Source of the DNA: Flavobacteriaceae bacterium
GTDB taxonomy: Bacteria; Bacteroidota; Bacteroidia; Flavobacteriales; Flavobacteriaceae
Assembly: GCA_947457105.1 (NCBI GenBank)
Contig: CANGUP010000002.1
Coordinates: forward strand, 1-55,605
Length of the DNA: 55,605 bases
Direction of reading: 5' to 3'
Part shown: positions 1 through 8,568 of the stretch, piece by piece
Layout of the letters: each line of letters begins with the position of its first letter
Position numbering within the stretch: position 1 is the stretch's first letter
The notes under the pieces: model-generated
The model's input: only the letters and a program-made list of their open reading frames with translations
Told to the model about the DNA's origin: nothing
Databases searched by the model: none
Made by a program: the position numbers and the translations under genes

Positions 1-354
1 AAATATGTTTACATTGATGTTTGGGCTACTTGGTGTGGACCTTGTCGTGCAGAAATTCCATCTTTGCAAAAAATTGAAGAGAAATATCATGATAAAAAAA
101 TTGCTTTTGTAAGTATTTCTGTTGATGAGCAAAAAGATTATGAAAAGTGGAAAAAGTTTGTAGTTGAGAAGCAACTTGGCGGAATCCAATTGTATGCAGA
201 TAAAAACTGGATGTCTGATTTTATTAAAGCATTTGGAATTAATTCTATTCCAAGATTTATATTAATTGATCCAACTGGAAAAGTGGTTAATGCGGATGCT
301 GATAGACCATCAAATCCTAAATTACAAGAGCAACTTGATGCTTTATTGAAATAA
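1..354 (+). CDS. TlpA/ResA-like thioredoxin-fold protein, 5' end cut by window
   Basis: The frame is open from base 1, so the N-terminus (probably a signal peptide and the first strand of the fold) lies outside the window. The visible part begins KYVYIDVWATWCGPCRAEIP, with the redox motif WCGPC at visible residues 11-15. A conserved cis-proline context (SIPRFILID) follows about 60 residues later, and the fold ends in DALLK. This matches TlpA/AhpC-TSA-type periplasmic disulfide reductases, which reduce disulfides in the envelope or support cytochrome maturation. The substrate cannot be told. An internal TTG at 64 is not a plausible start because the catalytic motif lies upstream of it. A hairpin terminator follows the stop. 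Confidence 0.9.
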   Translation, partial: KYVYIDVWATWCGPCRAEIPSLQKIEEKYHDKKIAFVSISVDEQKDYEKWKKFVVEKQLGGIQLYADKNWMSDFIKAFGINSIPRFILIDPTGKVVNADADRPSNPKLQEQLDALLK

Positions 355-375
355 TGGAAATCATTTTATAAAATG

Positions 376-406
376 AAAAGCTCCGAATATTCTTCGGAGC
401 TTTTTT
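376..406. terminator. Rho-independent terminator between convergent genes
   Basis: The arms GCTCCGAA (380-387) and TTCGGAGC (393-400) are perfect, extended by AAAA/TTTT, and followed by six T on the + strand. The opposite strand also has a T-rich run after the stem, so it may serve both the thioredoxin gene and the RND gene that converges from the right. Confidence 0.85.
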
Positions 407-424
407 AGTTTAACCAACATTATA

Positions 425-3400
425 TTAGTCTTCAATAGCAATTTTTCTGTTTTCTCTTCTGTCTCGTAACCAATATTTTACTCGTTTTACCAAGTAAAAC
501 ATTACTGGAACCATAACTAGAGTTAAGACTGTTGCATAAGTCAATCCGAAGATGATAGTCCATGCTAATGGTCCCCAAAAGATTACGTTGTCACCACCAA
601 TAAATAGGTGCGGATTTAAGTCAGTAATTAATCCGAAGAAGTCGAAGTTTAACCCAATTGCTAGTGGAATTAATCCAAGAACAGCTGTTAATGCAGTCAA
701 TAATACTGGACGTAAACGCGATTTTCCAGATTCGATGATTACTTCTTTTATTTCTTCTAATGATAAATCGTCGTGACTGTTTAAATGTTTTTCTGCTACT
801 TTTTTGTCTAATAAAAGTACAAAGAAGTCCATTAATACAATTCCGTTTTTCACCACAATTCCGGCAAGGGAAATGATTCCCATCATGGTCATCAGGATTA
901 CGAAATCCATTCCGGCTATAACATATCCATAGAAAACACCACTAAAACTCAAGATAACGGTAAATAAAATTACCATAGTTTTAGAAACTGAATTAAATTG
1001 TAATACAATGATAATCGTAATTCCTGCTAACGCTAAGAATAAAGCATACATCAAGAAACTTTGGTTTTTACCTTGTTCTTCTTGAACACCAGAAAACGAA
1101 TAAGAAACTGTTTTTGGTAATTCATATCCTTTTAATTCTGCTTGTATTTGCTTTGTAATTTCATCACCATTAAAACCAGTCAAAACATTAGAATAAACCG
1201 TCATGATTCGTTTTTGGTTTTTTCTTTTGATTTGATTGTAAGTTGTAGTTTTTTCAGTTTTAGAAACTGCCGAAATAGGCACTTGCATCATCTGACCATT
1301 GTTTTGATTTCTGAACGTTAATGATTGATTAAACAATACATTTTCATTTTTACGTTGATCATCTTGCATACGCATGGTGATATTATAATCGTCATCTCCT
1401 TCTTTATATGTTGAGATTTCTTGACCATAAACTGAACGACGTAAATTAAATCCTAATTGTCCAGTTGAAACGCCTAAACTTCCAGCACTCACACGGTCAA
1501 CTTTTACTTCAAGTTCTGGACTTTCTTTATTTACATCAATGCTAAGTCTTTCAATTCCAGGAATATTTTTAGAATTTATGAAAGCTATCATTTTGTCTGC
1601 TTCTTTCAACATTACATCGTAGTCAATTCCTGTTAATTGAATACTAATTGGATAACCAGCTGGTGGACCGTTTGAGTCTTTTTCTACAGTTACCGTTGCT
1701 CCAGCAATACCTTTTACTTTGGCACGAATTTCTTCTAAAACATCGGCTGTATTGACACCTTTTCTAAATTTGAATTCAGAGAAATTTACTGTAACTTTTC
1801 CTTTATAAGGAGTTTCAGATGCTGAACCTGCATCAACATTTGGATTTCCTGCTCCAACACCTACTTGAGAAACAATAGATTCTGCAAGGTAATTTTCTTT
1901 AGTACCTTCTTCAACATATTTGCTTAAAATATTGATTACTTGTTTTTCTACAAACAATGTTGCTTTATTAGTTTTAGAAATATCGGTTCCTTGAGGATAT
2001 TCTAAATAAGTAATTACTTGATTTGGAATGTTGTCTGGGAAAAACAATACCTTTCTAGGGAAAATTCCCAACAGCATAAATGAGAAAATTAACAACCCAA
2101 TTATTCCTGCTAAAGCTAGCCATGCTTTTCTTCCAGTCAATATTTTAGCCAAGAAGCTTTTGTATTTGTCTTCCATTCTTGGGAAGAAACTGTACTGAAA
2201 ATCTTGGGTCCATTGGTATAATTTTATTTTGTATAACCACATTAATCCTAGAGAAATTAATGCTAAATGTCCAACTGCTCTTGCAAATTTTGAATCATAT
2301 ATATTTCCAATAAGAACAAAAATTATGGCAATTACTGTAAAAATAATTGAATATAATTTCGCCGATTTTTTAGATACATTTTTATCTGTTGTATCCATCG
2401 AACCTCCAGTCATGGCAGCATTTACAACCATTGCCACAAATAACGAAGCCGTTAATGTAACTGTCAATGTAATTGGGAAATACTTCATGAATTTACCCAT
2501 TGTACCTGGCCATAATAAGAAAGGTAAAAACGCCATCAAAGTAGTTGCTGTAGATGAAATTACAGGCCAAGCGATTTCACCAATTCCAATTTTGGAAGCC
2601 GAAACTCGATCCATTCCTTTTTGCATGTTGGCAAATACGTTGTCGACCACCACAATTCCGTCGTCTACAAGCATTCCTAATCCCATTACTAATCCAAAAA
2701 GAACCATAGTATTCAGTGTTAATCCGAATGCTGAAAGAATACTGAACGCCATTAACATTGATAATGGAATTGCCGCACCAACAAATAGGGAGTTTCTTAA
2801 TCCCATAGTAAACATCAACACAATCATTACCAACACAATTCCAAAAATGATGTGATTAGAAAGTTCATCTACTTGGTGTTCTACTCTTGATGATTGGTCA
2901 TTAGTTAACTGTAATTCTAAATTTGATGGTAAATAAGATGTCTTAGCTTTCTCTAATTTTTCTTTTACTTGCTCAATCGCAGAAATCATGTTTTGATTAG
3001 AACGTTTTTTTACGTTAAGCATTACCACTTCTTTACCTGATTCACGAGCGTAAGTAGTTTTTTCTTTCTCTTTGAAACTAATTTTAGCAATATCTTTTAG
3101 GTAAACAGCACCTCCATATGATTTGATAATAATATTTTCAAGTTCTTTAGGATCTTTTATTTCACCAACGATTCTAATATTATTTCTTGACCCTTGTGAA
3201 ATTAAATTTCCACCTGAAAGTGTCATATTTTCATATTTCACCGCATTTTGAATTTCATCAAAAGAAACTTGAGCTGCGGACATTTTGAATATATCTACAG
3301 CAATTTCAACTTCTTTATCATCAACACCAAGGATATCTACTTTTTTAACTTCAGGGACTTCTTCAATATCATCTTGAAGCAATTCACCATATTTTTTAAG

Positions 3401-3895
3401 TTGTTGCGTAGTATAATTTCCTTTTAAGTTGATATTTAAAATAGGCACTTCTTCCGAAATGTTTAATTCGAAAACGTTTGGTTCTACTTTACTTCCGTTG
3501 TCTAGATTTGGCCAATCGGTATCTGCTTTAGCAAAATCTACTTTGTCTTTGATTTTAACTTTTGCATCTTCAATGGTTACTTTATCTGCAAATTCTACGA
3601 TAATCATTCCATAATCTTGAAACGAACTGGAAGTAATTTTTTCTACTCCTGAAATGTTTTTGAACTCCTTTTCAAGCGGTTTAATTACTAATTTTTCAAC
3701 ATCTTCGGCAGAGTTTCCTGGGAAAACAGACGAAATGTATACTTTGTTCTCGATGATTTCTGGGAAATCTTCACGAGGCATCGTTATATAGGCAATTACT
3801 CCTGTAATAACGATTAATAAGGTCAAGATATAAACAGTAACACGATTGTCTACTGCCCAACTTGATATACTGAATTCTTTATTTTGATGACTCAT
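425..3895 (-). CDS. RND-family efflux pump, inner-membrane transporter subunit (AcrB/HAE1 type)
   Basis: This is a proton-driven RND pump subunit that would form a tripartite complex with the adaptor and TolC-like genes just upstream. An N-terminal membrane segment and MPREDFPEI (near residue 40) are typical of the family. TM4 carries GMLVDDGIVVVDN with the proton-relay aspartate pair at D411 and D412. The protein has 1156 residues, longer than the roughly 1050 of AcrB. The extra length includes two or three added hydrophobic segments around residues 510-570, between the first TM bundle and the second half. Substrate (drug, lipid or metal) cannot be read from the sequence. It is the last gene of the leftward efflux locus, 86 bp after the adaptor gene with a strong hairpin in the gap. 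Confidence 0.95.
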   Translation of the reverse strand: MSHQNKEFSISSWAVDNRVTVYILTLLIVITGVIAYITMPREDFPEIIENKVYISSVFPGNSAEDVEKLVIKPLEKEFKNISGVEKITSSSFQDYGMIIVEFADKVTIEDAKVKIKDKVDFAKADTDWPNLDNGSKVEPNVFELNISEEVPILNINLKGNYTTQQLKKYGELLQDDIEEVPEVKKVDILGVDDKEVEIAVDIFKMSAAQVSFDEIQNAVKYENMTLSGGNLISQGSRNNIRIVGEIKDPKELENIIIKSYGGAVYLKDIAKISFKEKEKTTYARESGKEVVMLNVKKRSNQNMISAIEQVKEKLEKAKTSYLPSNLELQLTNDQSSRVEHQVDELSNHIIFGIVLVMIVLMFTMGLRNSLFVGAAIPLSMLMAFSILSAFGLTLNTMVLFGLVMGLGMLVDDGIVVVDNVFANMQKGMDRVSASKIGIGEIAWPVISSTATTLMAFLPFLLWPGTMGKFMKYFPITLTVTLTASLFVAMVVNAAMTGGSMDTTDKNVSKKSAKLYSIIFTVIAIIFVLIGNIYDSKFARAVGHLALISLGLMWLYKIKLYQWTQDFQYSFFPRMEDKYKSFLAKILTGRKAWLALAGIIGLLIFSFMLLGIFPRKVLFFPDNIPNQVITYLEYPQGTDISKTNKATLFVEKQVINILSKYVEEGTKENYLAESIVSQVGVGAGNPNVDAGSASETPYKGKVTVNFSEFKFRKGVNTADVLEEIRAKVKGIAGATVTVEKDSNGPPAGYPISIQLTGIDYDVMLKEADKMIAFINSKNIPGIERLSIDVNKESPELEVKVDRVSAGSLGVSTGQLGFNLRRSVYGQEISTYKEGDDDYNITMRMQDDQRKNENVLFNQSLTFRNQNNGQMMQVPISAVSKTEKTTTYNQIKRKNQKRIMTVYSNVLTGFNGDEITKQIQAELKGYELPKTVSYSFSGVQEEQGKNQSFLMYALFLALAGITIIIVLQFNSVSKTMVILFTVILSFSGVFYGYVIAGMDFVILMTMMGIISLAGIVVKNGIVLMDFFVLLLDKKVAEKHLNSHDDLSLEEIKEVIIESGKSRLRPVLLTALTAVLGLIPLAIGLNFDFFGLITDLNPHLFIGGDNVIFWGPLAWTIIFGLTYATVLTLVMVPVMFYLVKRVKYWLRDRRENRKIAIED

Positions 3896-3918
3896 ATTTG
3901 ATTTGTTGTTTTTGGTTT

Positions 3919-3973
3919 ATAGTTAGTAGTTTGTTGTTTTGAAGGTAACAATGAACAATAAACTACTAACTAT
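3919..3973. repeat. Long inverted repeat between adaptor and RND genes
   Basis: The left arm at 3919-3938 (ATAGTTAGTAGTTTGTTGTT) and the right arm at 3954-3973 pair over 20 positions with one non-Watson-Crick pair, leaving a 15-nt loop. It has no T-run typical of a terminator in the direction of transcription. In the mRNA it would fold just before the RND start codon and could stabilise the upstream message or lower RND expression. It may also be a member of a dispersed palindrome family; no second copy was seen in this window. Confidence 0.8.
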
Positions 3974-3981
3974 TAACTTTT

Positions 3982-5127
3982 TTAGAAATTCAATTTCATT
4001 CCGTCTGCAATACTATTTACACCTTCAGTTACGATGATGTCATTTGCTGATAAACCGCTTAAAATTTCGGTTACATTATCTGATGATTTTCCAATTTCCA
4101 CAAGTACTTTTTTAGCAATACCTGTTTTACCATTTGAATTAGTTACAGTGAAAACAAATTTGTTTCCAGTTCCGTCTTCTTGTACCACATTTGTTGGAAC
4201 TACAATTGCATTTTTACTTGTGTAATCATTGATTTTAAGTTTTGCAACTTGGTTTGGGCGCAATAAATTTTCAGGATTTGGCACGCTTACTTCAATTCCG
4301 AAACTTCTGTTGTTTGGGTTGATGAAATTTCCAACTTGTCTAACTTTTCCTTTGTAAGTTTTTCCTAAAGAAGTTAAGAAAACATCAACTACAGTTCCTA
4401 CTTTCAATTTACCAATATAAGTTTCTGGAACAGAAGTAGAAACATACATATTAGATAAGTTTACAATTCTCATAAGACCTTGTTGACTTGGCGATACAAT
4501 TTGTCCTTTTTCAACAAAAACTTCATCTATTGTTCCTGAAAACGGAGCACGAATTAATGTTTTAGATACTTGAGCTCTCATTTGTGCAACGGCTTTTTGA
4601 GCAGAAATCATTTGAGTTTGAGCTTGAAGGAATTGAATTTCAGATCCAATTTTTTTATCCCAAAGATTTTTTTGTCTTTCAAATGATGTTTTTGCCAATG
4701 CATATTGGTTTTCCAAACTTGCTAATTGTTGACTCATACCAGCATCATCAACTCTACCAAGGATTTGTCCTTTAGAAACTCTTTGTCCTGCTTTTACAGT
4801 TAAAGAAGTAAGGTTTCCGCTGAATTCTGGTTGAACAAGGATGTTTTCTTTTGTATTTACGCTTCCTTGAATTTCTAAATAGTGACTAAAAGTAGTGTCT
4901 TTTACTGATAATACAGAAACCAAGGCTTCTTGATTTTTAACTTCTACTAATTTTGAAAGTGCTTCATCAATTTTAGCTAAATCAGCTTGAATAAGACCTT
5001 TTTTAGTTTGAAGATCTTTTACATTTCCGGCTTTAATTAATTCATCAACAGTTGTAGCATTTTCTTTTTTTGAGCAAGAAAATATCGACAAAGATATTAT
5101 AGCGATTAAAAGTATTTTTTTACTCAT
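3982..5127 (-). CDS. RND efflux periplasmic adaptor (membrane fusion protein), lipoprotein
   Basis: HlyD/AcrA-type adaptor that bridges the RND pump and the TolC-like channel. I chose the ATG at 5127 because it gives a clean lipoprotein signal, MSKKILLIAIISLSIFSC, with the lipid-modified cysteine at residue 18. An upstream ATG at 5196 would add 23 residues that bury this signal. After a helical stretch come the biotinyl-lipoyl-like half motifs (VKAGQRVSKGQILGRVDD and RAPFSGTIDEVFVEKGQIV) flanking an alpha-hairpin, then a beta-barrel domain (SLGKTYKGKVRQVGNFINP) and a membrane-proximal domain. The length, 381 residues, is normal. It sits downstream of the tolC-like gene on the same strand and is probably co-transcribed with it. 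Confidence 0.93.
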   Translation of the reverse strand: MSKKILLIAIISLSIFSCSKKENATTVDELIKAGNVKDLQTKKGLIQADLAKIDEALSKLVEVKNQEALVSVLSVKDTTFSHYLEIQGSVNTKENILVQPEFSGNLTSLTVKAGQRVSKGQILGRVDDAGMSQQLASLENQYALAKTSFERQKNLWDKKIGSEIQFLQAQTQMISAQKAVAQMRAQVSKTLIRAPFSGTIDEVFVEKGQIVSPSQQGLMRIVNLSNMYVSTSVPETYIGKLKVGTVVDVFLTSLGKTYKGKVRQVGNFINPNNRSFGIEVSVPNPENLLRPNQVAKLKINDYTSKNAIVVPTNVVQEDGTGNKFVFTVTNSNGKTGIAKKVLVEIGKSSDNVTEILSGLSANDIIVTEGVNSIADGMKLNF

Positions 5128-5208
5128 GACTTTTATTTTTTGTAATTGTTGACTCGAGCCTGAAAGGCGAACAGATGTAATAATCGTCGATTTCATATTA
5201 TTTTGGGA

Positions 5209-6531
5209 TTAGTTTTTGTTTATTAATTTTTCTAAAGTTGCTTTTTTATTGATTACATCAAGCATTGCTTGAAGATAATTTTGTTGAGCAGAGTATAATT
5301 GTTCTTGAGCTTTTGTTAAATCGAAACTGCTAGCTAAACCTTCTGTAAATTTGATTTGGTTTTTATTTTCAATTCGTTCTGCCAAATTCAAATTGTTTTT
5401 AGATGTTGTCAATTGTTCTAAACTAAATTCGTAATCGCTTTTAGCTTTTTCAAATTGTAATTTCAATTTTTGCTCTGTTTCTGTTAATTGCGTTTTAGAT
5501 TGTTCTAAAGCAATTTTTGCTTGTTGTGTTCTAGAACTTCTTCCGAAACTACTAAAAATAGGAACGTTTAAATTAATACCAAGATTAGAATAATTAAACC
5601 ATTGCTGGTTTTGATTAAAAAAGTTAAACGAATTTCCAAAGGCATTAGAACCAAAATTTATGGCTGCTCCAAGTGATGGTAATGCTTTACTTTTTTCTAA
5701 TTTTAAAAGCAATTCTTTACTAGTTTGAAGATTTTGACCTATTTGATAATCAATGTTATTTGTAACATTAAATTCTTCTTTTAAAATAGCTAAGTCAACA
5801 TTAGATTGTGTTAGGTTGTCTAATTTATCTGTAAGTTTTAATTCTTTATCTAAGTTAATTCCTAACAACAATTTCATCATATCATTTGCAATTGTTTTTT
5901 GACGCTTTACATTTTCAAGCGAACTGTTTATTGATGACAATGTGATTTGTAATTGCTCCACATTTTCTTCTTCAATCAGTCCATTTTTGAAGATTTCTTT
6001 TGTGTCAGAGAGCGTTTTTTCTAAAATACCTTTGTTTTTTTGAAGAATCAAAATACTTTCATCTGCCAACAGAACATTTCCATAGGAGTTGATTACTATT
6101 TCCTTTATTTCTTGTGTAGTTTTAACCTTAGCATTTTCAGAAATTTTTAAGTAAGTTTTAGCAGATTGTAATCCTACCAAGTAAGAACCGTCAAAAATTA
6201 ACTGACTTAGTGTGGCAGAAGCATTCATAGAGTTGTATGTCCCAAAAGCTATAGTTTGAGATTGTCCATTCACTACTATTACATTTTGTTGAATTCTAAA
6301 ATTGTTTACATATCCAACGTTACCATTAATTTGGGGTAAACCAATCGTTGTAGTTTCCCATTTTTTTTGTTTTGCGGCTTCAATATCTCTGTTAGCATTT
6401 AAAACAGAATAATTATTTTGAATGGCATGTTCAATTGCTTGTTTCAAAGAGAATGAGTAACTCTCTTTTTGTTCTTGTGCTTGTAAAATTGAAGCAAAGA
6501 AAAGTAAGGTTAGAATGATTTTGTTTTTCAT
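5209..6531 (-). CDS. TolC-family outer-membrane efflux channel
   Basis: A signal peptide (MKNKIILTLLFFASILQAQ) is followed by a TolC/OEP architecture: two similar halves of long alpha-helical hairpins and short barrel strands. Recognisable pieces are SLKQAIEHAIQNNYSVLNA near the N-terminus and LNLAERIENKNQIKFTEGLA near the C-terminus, the conserved repeat signature of the family. The length of 440 residues is typical. It would be the outer-membrane exit duct for the adaptor and RND pump encoded next. It lies 240 bp downstream of the tetR-type gene. I see no convincing TAnnTTTG box in that gap, so read-through from the tetR promoter is possible. Confidence 0.93.
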   Translation of the reverse strand: MKNKIILTLLFFASILQAQEQKESYSFSLKQAIEHAIQNNYSVLNANRDIEAAKQKKWETTTIGLPQINGNVGYVNNFRIQQNVIVVNGQSQTIAFGTYNSMNASATLSQLIFDGSYLVGLQSAKTYLKISENAKVKTTQEIKEIVINSYGNVLLADESILILQKNKGILEKTLSDTKEIFKNGLIEEENVEQLQITLSSINSSLENVKRQKTIANDMMKLLLGINLDKELKLTDKLDNLTQSNVDLAILKEEFNVTNNIDYQIGQNLQTSKELLLKLEKSKALPSLGAAINFGSNAFGNSFNFFNQNQQWFNYSNLGINLNVPIFSSFGRSSRTQQAKIALEQSKTQLTETEQKLKLQFEKAKSDYEFSLEQLTTSKNNLNLAERIENKNQIKFTEGLASSFDLTKAQEQLYSAQQNYLQAMLDVINKKATLEKLINKN

Positions 6532-6587
6532 ATATGTAAAATTTGTTTTTTAGCGGTCAAATATGTTATCGCCTTTTATTTATTGGT

Positions 6588-6761
6588 GTTTGCTTACGCA
6601 AACTTGTTGTTAATGGCGATTTCATATGTAAAAATTATTTGTTTTTTGGTGCATATGTATCGCTATTTTCATAGGTGTTTATCTCACAATTGTTTTTATT
6701 TTCATCGGAGTTCGATGATTTTTCAATTGCATTCGCAAACTTGTGTTTGTGGCGATTTCAT
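6588..6761. repeat. Degenerate direct repeats with small palindromes in the tetR-tolC gap
   Basis: Two near-identical 28-nt units begin CGCAAACTTGT and end GGCGATTTCAT (6597-6625 and 6734-6761), 137 bp apart. The first overlaps a palindrome, GTTTGC-TTAC-GCAAAC (6588-6603). The second contains CAAAC-TTGT-GTTTG (6736-6749). A weaker relative, CGCTATTTTCAT, lies at 6661-6672. I see no gene here; small open frames across it are made only of the repeat. It could be a dispersed intergenic element or a cluster of regulator sites. Confidence 0.6.
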
Positions 6762-6771
6762 GGATTGATAA

Positions 6772-7365
6772 TTATATATAGTTAATTAATTGTTTTTCTA
6801 ATTCTATTATTCCTTTTGGTGTTGCGATGGCCCTTGTATGATATTCTAATGCTTTTCCTTCTAGTTTGGATGCTTCACTTTCTAATTGAGTGTTTTCGTT
6901 TATAGAAAAAATAAGCGTGTAATAGAACTTTGTAGCCGATTCAACATCAGTTTCTTGCCTATAAAGTCCTTGTTGAATTCCTTTTACAATATTTTGAGAA
7001 AACATTTTATTGCAATCTTCAATTTCATTAGTCATCATTTTTTCATAAATTTCAGGATAATGTTTTTTCAATTGATAAGCTGGTGAATGATCGAAGGACT
7101 GGAACATTTCTTTAAACATTTTTCGCATTTCAAAATTTTCTTCAATAGCATTAAGGTTTTTTGCTACAACTTCGTCCATTAGCGCATGAATCTTTTGTTG
7201 AATTACTTCTGTTCCTTCTTCAATTAATTTTTCTTTGTTGCTAAAATATTTGTAAATTGTTTTTTTAGAAATGCACATTTCACAAGCAATATCATCCATA
7301 GTAACACTCTTGAAACCAAGTTTCAGGAACATGTCTGTTGCTTTTTTGATGATTTTTTCTTTCAT
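6772..7365 (-). CDS. TetR/AcrR-family transcriptional regulator
   Basis: The N-terminal TetR helix-turn-helix is clear: KKATDMFLKLGFKSVTMDDI, then CISKKTIYKYFSNKEKLI (about residues 8-50), with the usual KKTIYKYFSNKE recognition-helix signature. The remaining 150 residues are a helical ligand-binding domain too divergent to name a ligand. Its position at the head of the TolC/adaptor/RND genes, on the same strand, indicates local control of the pump, as is common for this family. A perfect inverted repeat covers its own promoter (7453-7484), consistent with autoregulation. The ATG at 7365 abuts a 25-nt hairpin-like element shared with three other genes in the window. Confidence 0.93.
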   Translation of the reverse strand: MKEKIIKKATDMFLKLGFKSVTMDDIACEMCISKKTIYKYFSNKEKLIEEGTEVIQQKIHALMDEVVAKNLNAIEENFEMRKMFKEMFQSFDHSPAYQLKKHYPEIYEKMMTNEIEDCNKMFSQNIVKGIQQGLYRQETDVESATKFYYTLIFSINENTQLESEASKLEGKALEYHTRAIATPKGIIELEKQLINYI

Positions 7366-7390
7366 AATATGCTGAACTTGTTTAAGTATC
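7366..7390 (-). promoter_or_regulatory. 25-nt start-codon-abutting element (divergent copy) before the tetR gene
   Basis: Read on the minus strand, GATACTTAAACAAGTTCAG plus CATATT ends exactly at the ATG. It aligns without gaps to the elements before pyrH, tyrS and the gene at 46180-46515. The left arm is changed (CTTAA for CTGAA), so the stem is weaker here. Confidence 0.55.
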
Positions 7391-7442
7391 TTTTATATTT
7401 ATTTCAAAAACATTAGGATTCATTTTCCTAAAATTTCGTTTG

Positions 7443-7471
7443 CAAATGTATAATGGAAACTTTGAATACAA
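7443..7471 (-). promoter_or_regulatory. Promoter of the tetR/efflux locus
   Basis: On the minus strand a -33 TTG (7471-7469) is followed after 18 nt by TACATTTG (7450-7443), a full match to the Bacteroidota -7 consensus TAnnTTTG. The spacing fits the sigma-ABfr rule, and the position is about 78 bp before the tetR ATG. Confidence 0.65.
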
Positions 7472-7484
7472 TAATAGTTTCCAT
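7453..7484. promoter_or_regulatory. Candidate TetR operator (perfect 9-bp inverted repeat)
   Basis: ATGGAAACT (7453-7461) and AGTTTCCAT (7476-7484) are exact reverse complements separated by 14 nt. The repeat encloses the -33 element of the tetR promoter, where a repressor dimer would block RNA polymerase. Assignment to the adjacent TetR protein is an inference from position. Confidence 0.6.
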
Positions 7485-7547
7485 AGTATTTACATAAATT
7501 TAACATTTCATAAAGTTTAGGTTTTACTCATTAAAGTTTTTTTGACT

Positions 7548-7555
7548 TACTTTTG
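7548..7555 (+). promoter_or_regulatory. -7 promoter box of the polyprenyl synthase gene
   Basis: TACTTTTG matches TAnnTTTG and lies 35 bp before the ATG at 7591. A clear -33 TTG at the usual distance is not visible. Confidence 0.5.
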
Positions 7556-7590
7556 TAATCCTGAAACATTAAAAATTAAACTCAGAATTA

Positions 7591-8565
7591 ATGCACGCAC
7601 TTTCTCACTATCAAGAACTTATTTCAGTATATTTTACAGAATTGCATTTAAATAAAGAGCCTAAAAATCTTTATGAACCAATCGAATACATTCTTCATTT
7701 AGGTGGAAAAAGAATGCGACCAATTTTAACATTAATGGCTACAGAGGTTTTTGATGTTGATTGTAAAAAAGCTTTGGCAGCTGCCACTGCAATTGAAGTT
7801 TTCCATAATTTTTCGTTAGTTCACGATGACATTATGGATGATGCGCCATTAAGAAGAGGAAATGAAACAGTTCACGAGAAATGGAATATCAACACCGGAA
7901 TTCTTTCTGGTGATGCAATGCTAATTTTGGCTTACCAACATTTTGAAGAATATGAACCAAAGATTTTTAGAGAATTAGCAAAATTGTTTAGCAAAACAGC
8001 TCTTGAAGTTTGCGAAGGACAACAATATGACGTCGATTTTGAAACAAGAGAAGATGTTACCATTCCTGAATATCTAAAAATGATTGAATATAAAACTGCT
8101 GTTTTGGTTGGAGCCGCTATGAAAATGGGAGCAATTGTTGCAGAAACATCTGAAGAAAACGCCATTTTGATTTATGATTTTGGTTTGAATTTAGGAATTG
8201 CTTTTCAATTGCAAGATGATTATTTAGATGCTTTTGGTGATCCTGAAACTTTTGGAAAACAAGTTGGTGGAGATATAATTGAAAACAAAAAAACCTATTT
8301 GTATTTGAAAGCAATGGAATTTTCTAATGCTGATGAAAAAGAGCAATTGACACATTTATTTTCGATTCAACCAAATGATAATTCGGATAAAATTGAATCA
8401 GTAAAATCAATTTTTAATCAAACAAAGGCATCTGAAGCTACTCAAAAAGCCATTCAAGAATATACATTTAAAGCATTTGAAACTTTAGAAAAAATGAATA
8501 TTTCTAGTGATAAAAGACAAATGTTAAAAGCTTTTGGTGAAAACTTAATGAATAGAAATGTTTAA
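7591..8565 (+). CDS. Polyprenyl (trans-isoprenyl) diphosphate synthase
   Basis: Condenses isopentenyl diphosphate onto allylic diphosphates to make the prenyl chain for quinones, carotenoids or cell-wall carriers. The first aspartate-rich motif is LVHDDIMDDAPLRRG, with DDxxD at D79-D83. The second is QLQDDYLDAFGD, with D209, D210 and D213. GGKRMRP at residues 38-44 binds the IPP diphosphate. A phenylalanine five residues before the first Asp suggests a short chain (C15-C20) product, but this is only an inference. At 324 residues the length is normal for the family. It is transcribed away from the tetR gene and is followed by a small hypothetical gene. Confidence 0.95.
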   Translation: MHALSHYQELISVYFTELHLNKEPKNLYEPIEYILHLGGKRMRPILTLMATEVFDVDCKKALAAATAIEVFHNFSLVHDDIMDDAPLRRGNETVHEKWNINTGILSGDAMLILAYQHFEEYEPKIFRELAKLFSKTALEVCEGQQYDVDFETREDVTIPEYLKMIEYKTAVLVGAAMKMGAIVAETSEENAILIYDFGLNLGIAFQLQDDYLDAFGDPETFGKQVGGDIIENKKTYLYLKAMEFSNADEKEQLTHLFSIQPNDNSDKIESVKSIFNQTKASEATQKAIQEYTFKAFETLEKMNISSDKRQMLKAFGENLMNRNV

Positions 8566-8568
8566 TAG

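Noticed and set aside
2229..2855. Long open frame on the + strand opposite the RND pump gene
   Set aside because: It is antisense to a clearly conserved protein and its translation has no family features; it arises from codon bias of the opposite strand.
5128..5196. Upstream ATG at 5196 as start of the efflux adaptor
   Set aside because: It would place 23 residues in front of a good lipoprotein signal peptide with the lipobox cysteine.
6583..6768. A 61-codon open frame between tetR and tolC
   Set aside because: It is composed of the degenerate direct repeats and palindromes, has biased Cys/His/Phe composition and no sensible start context.
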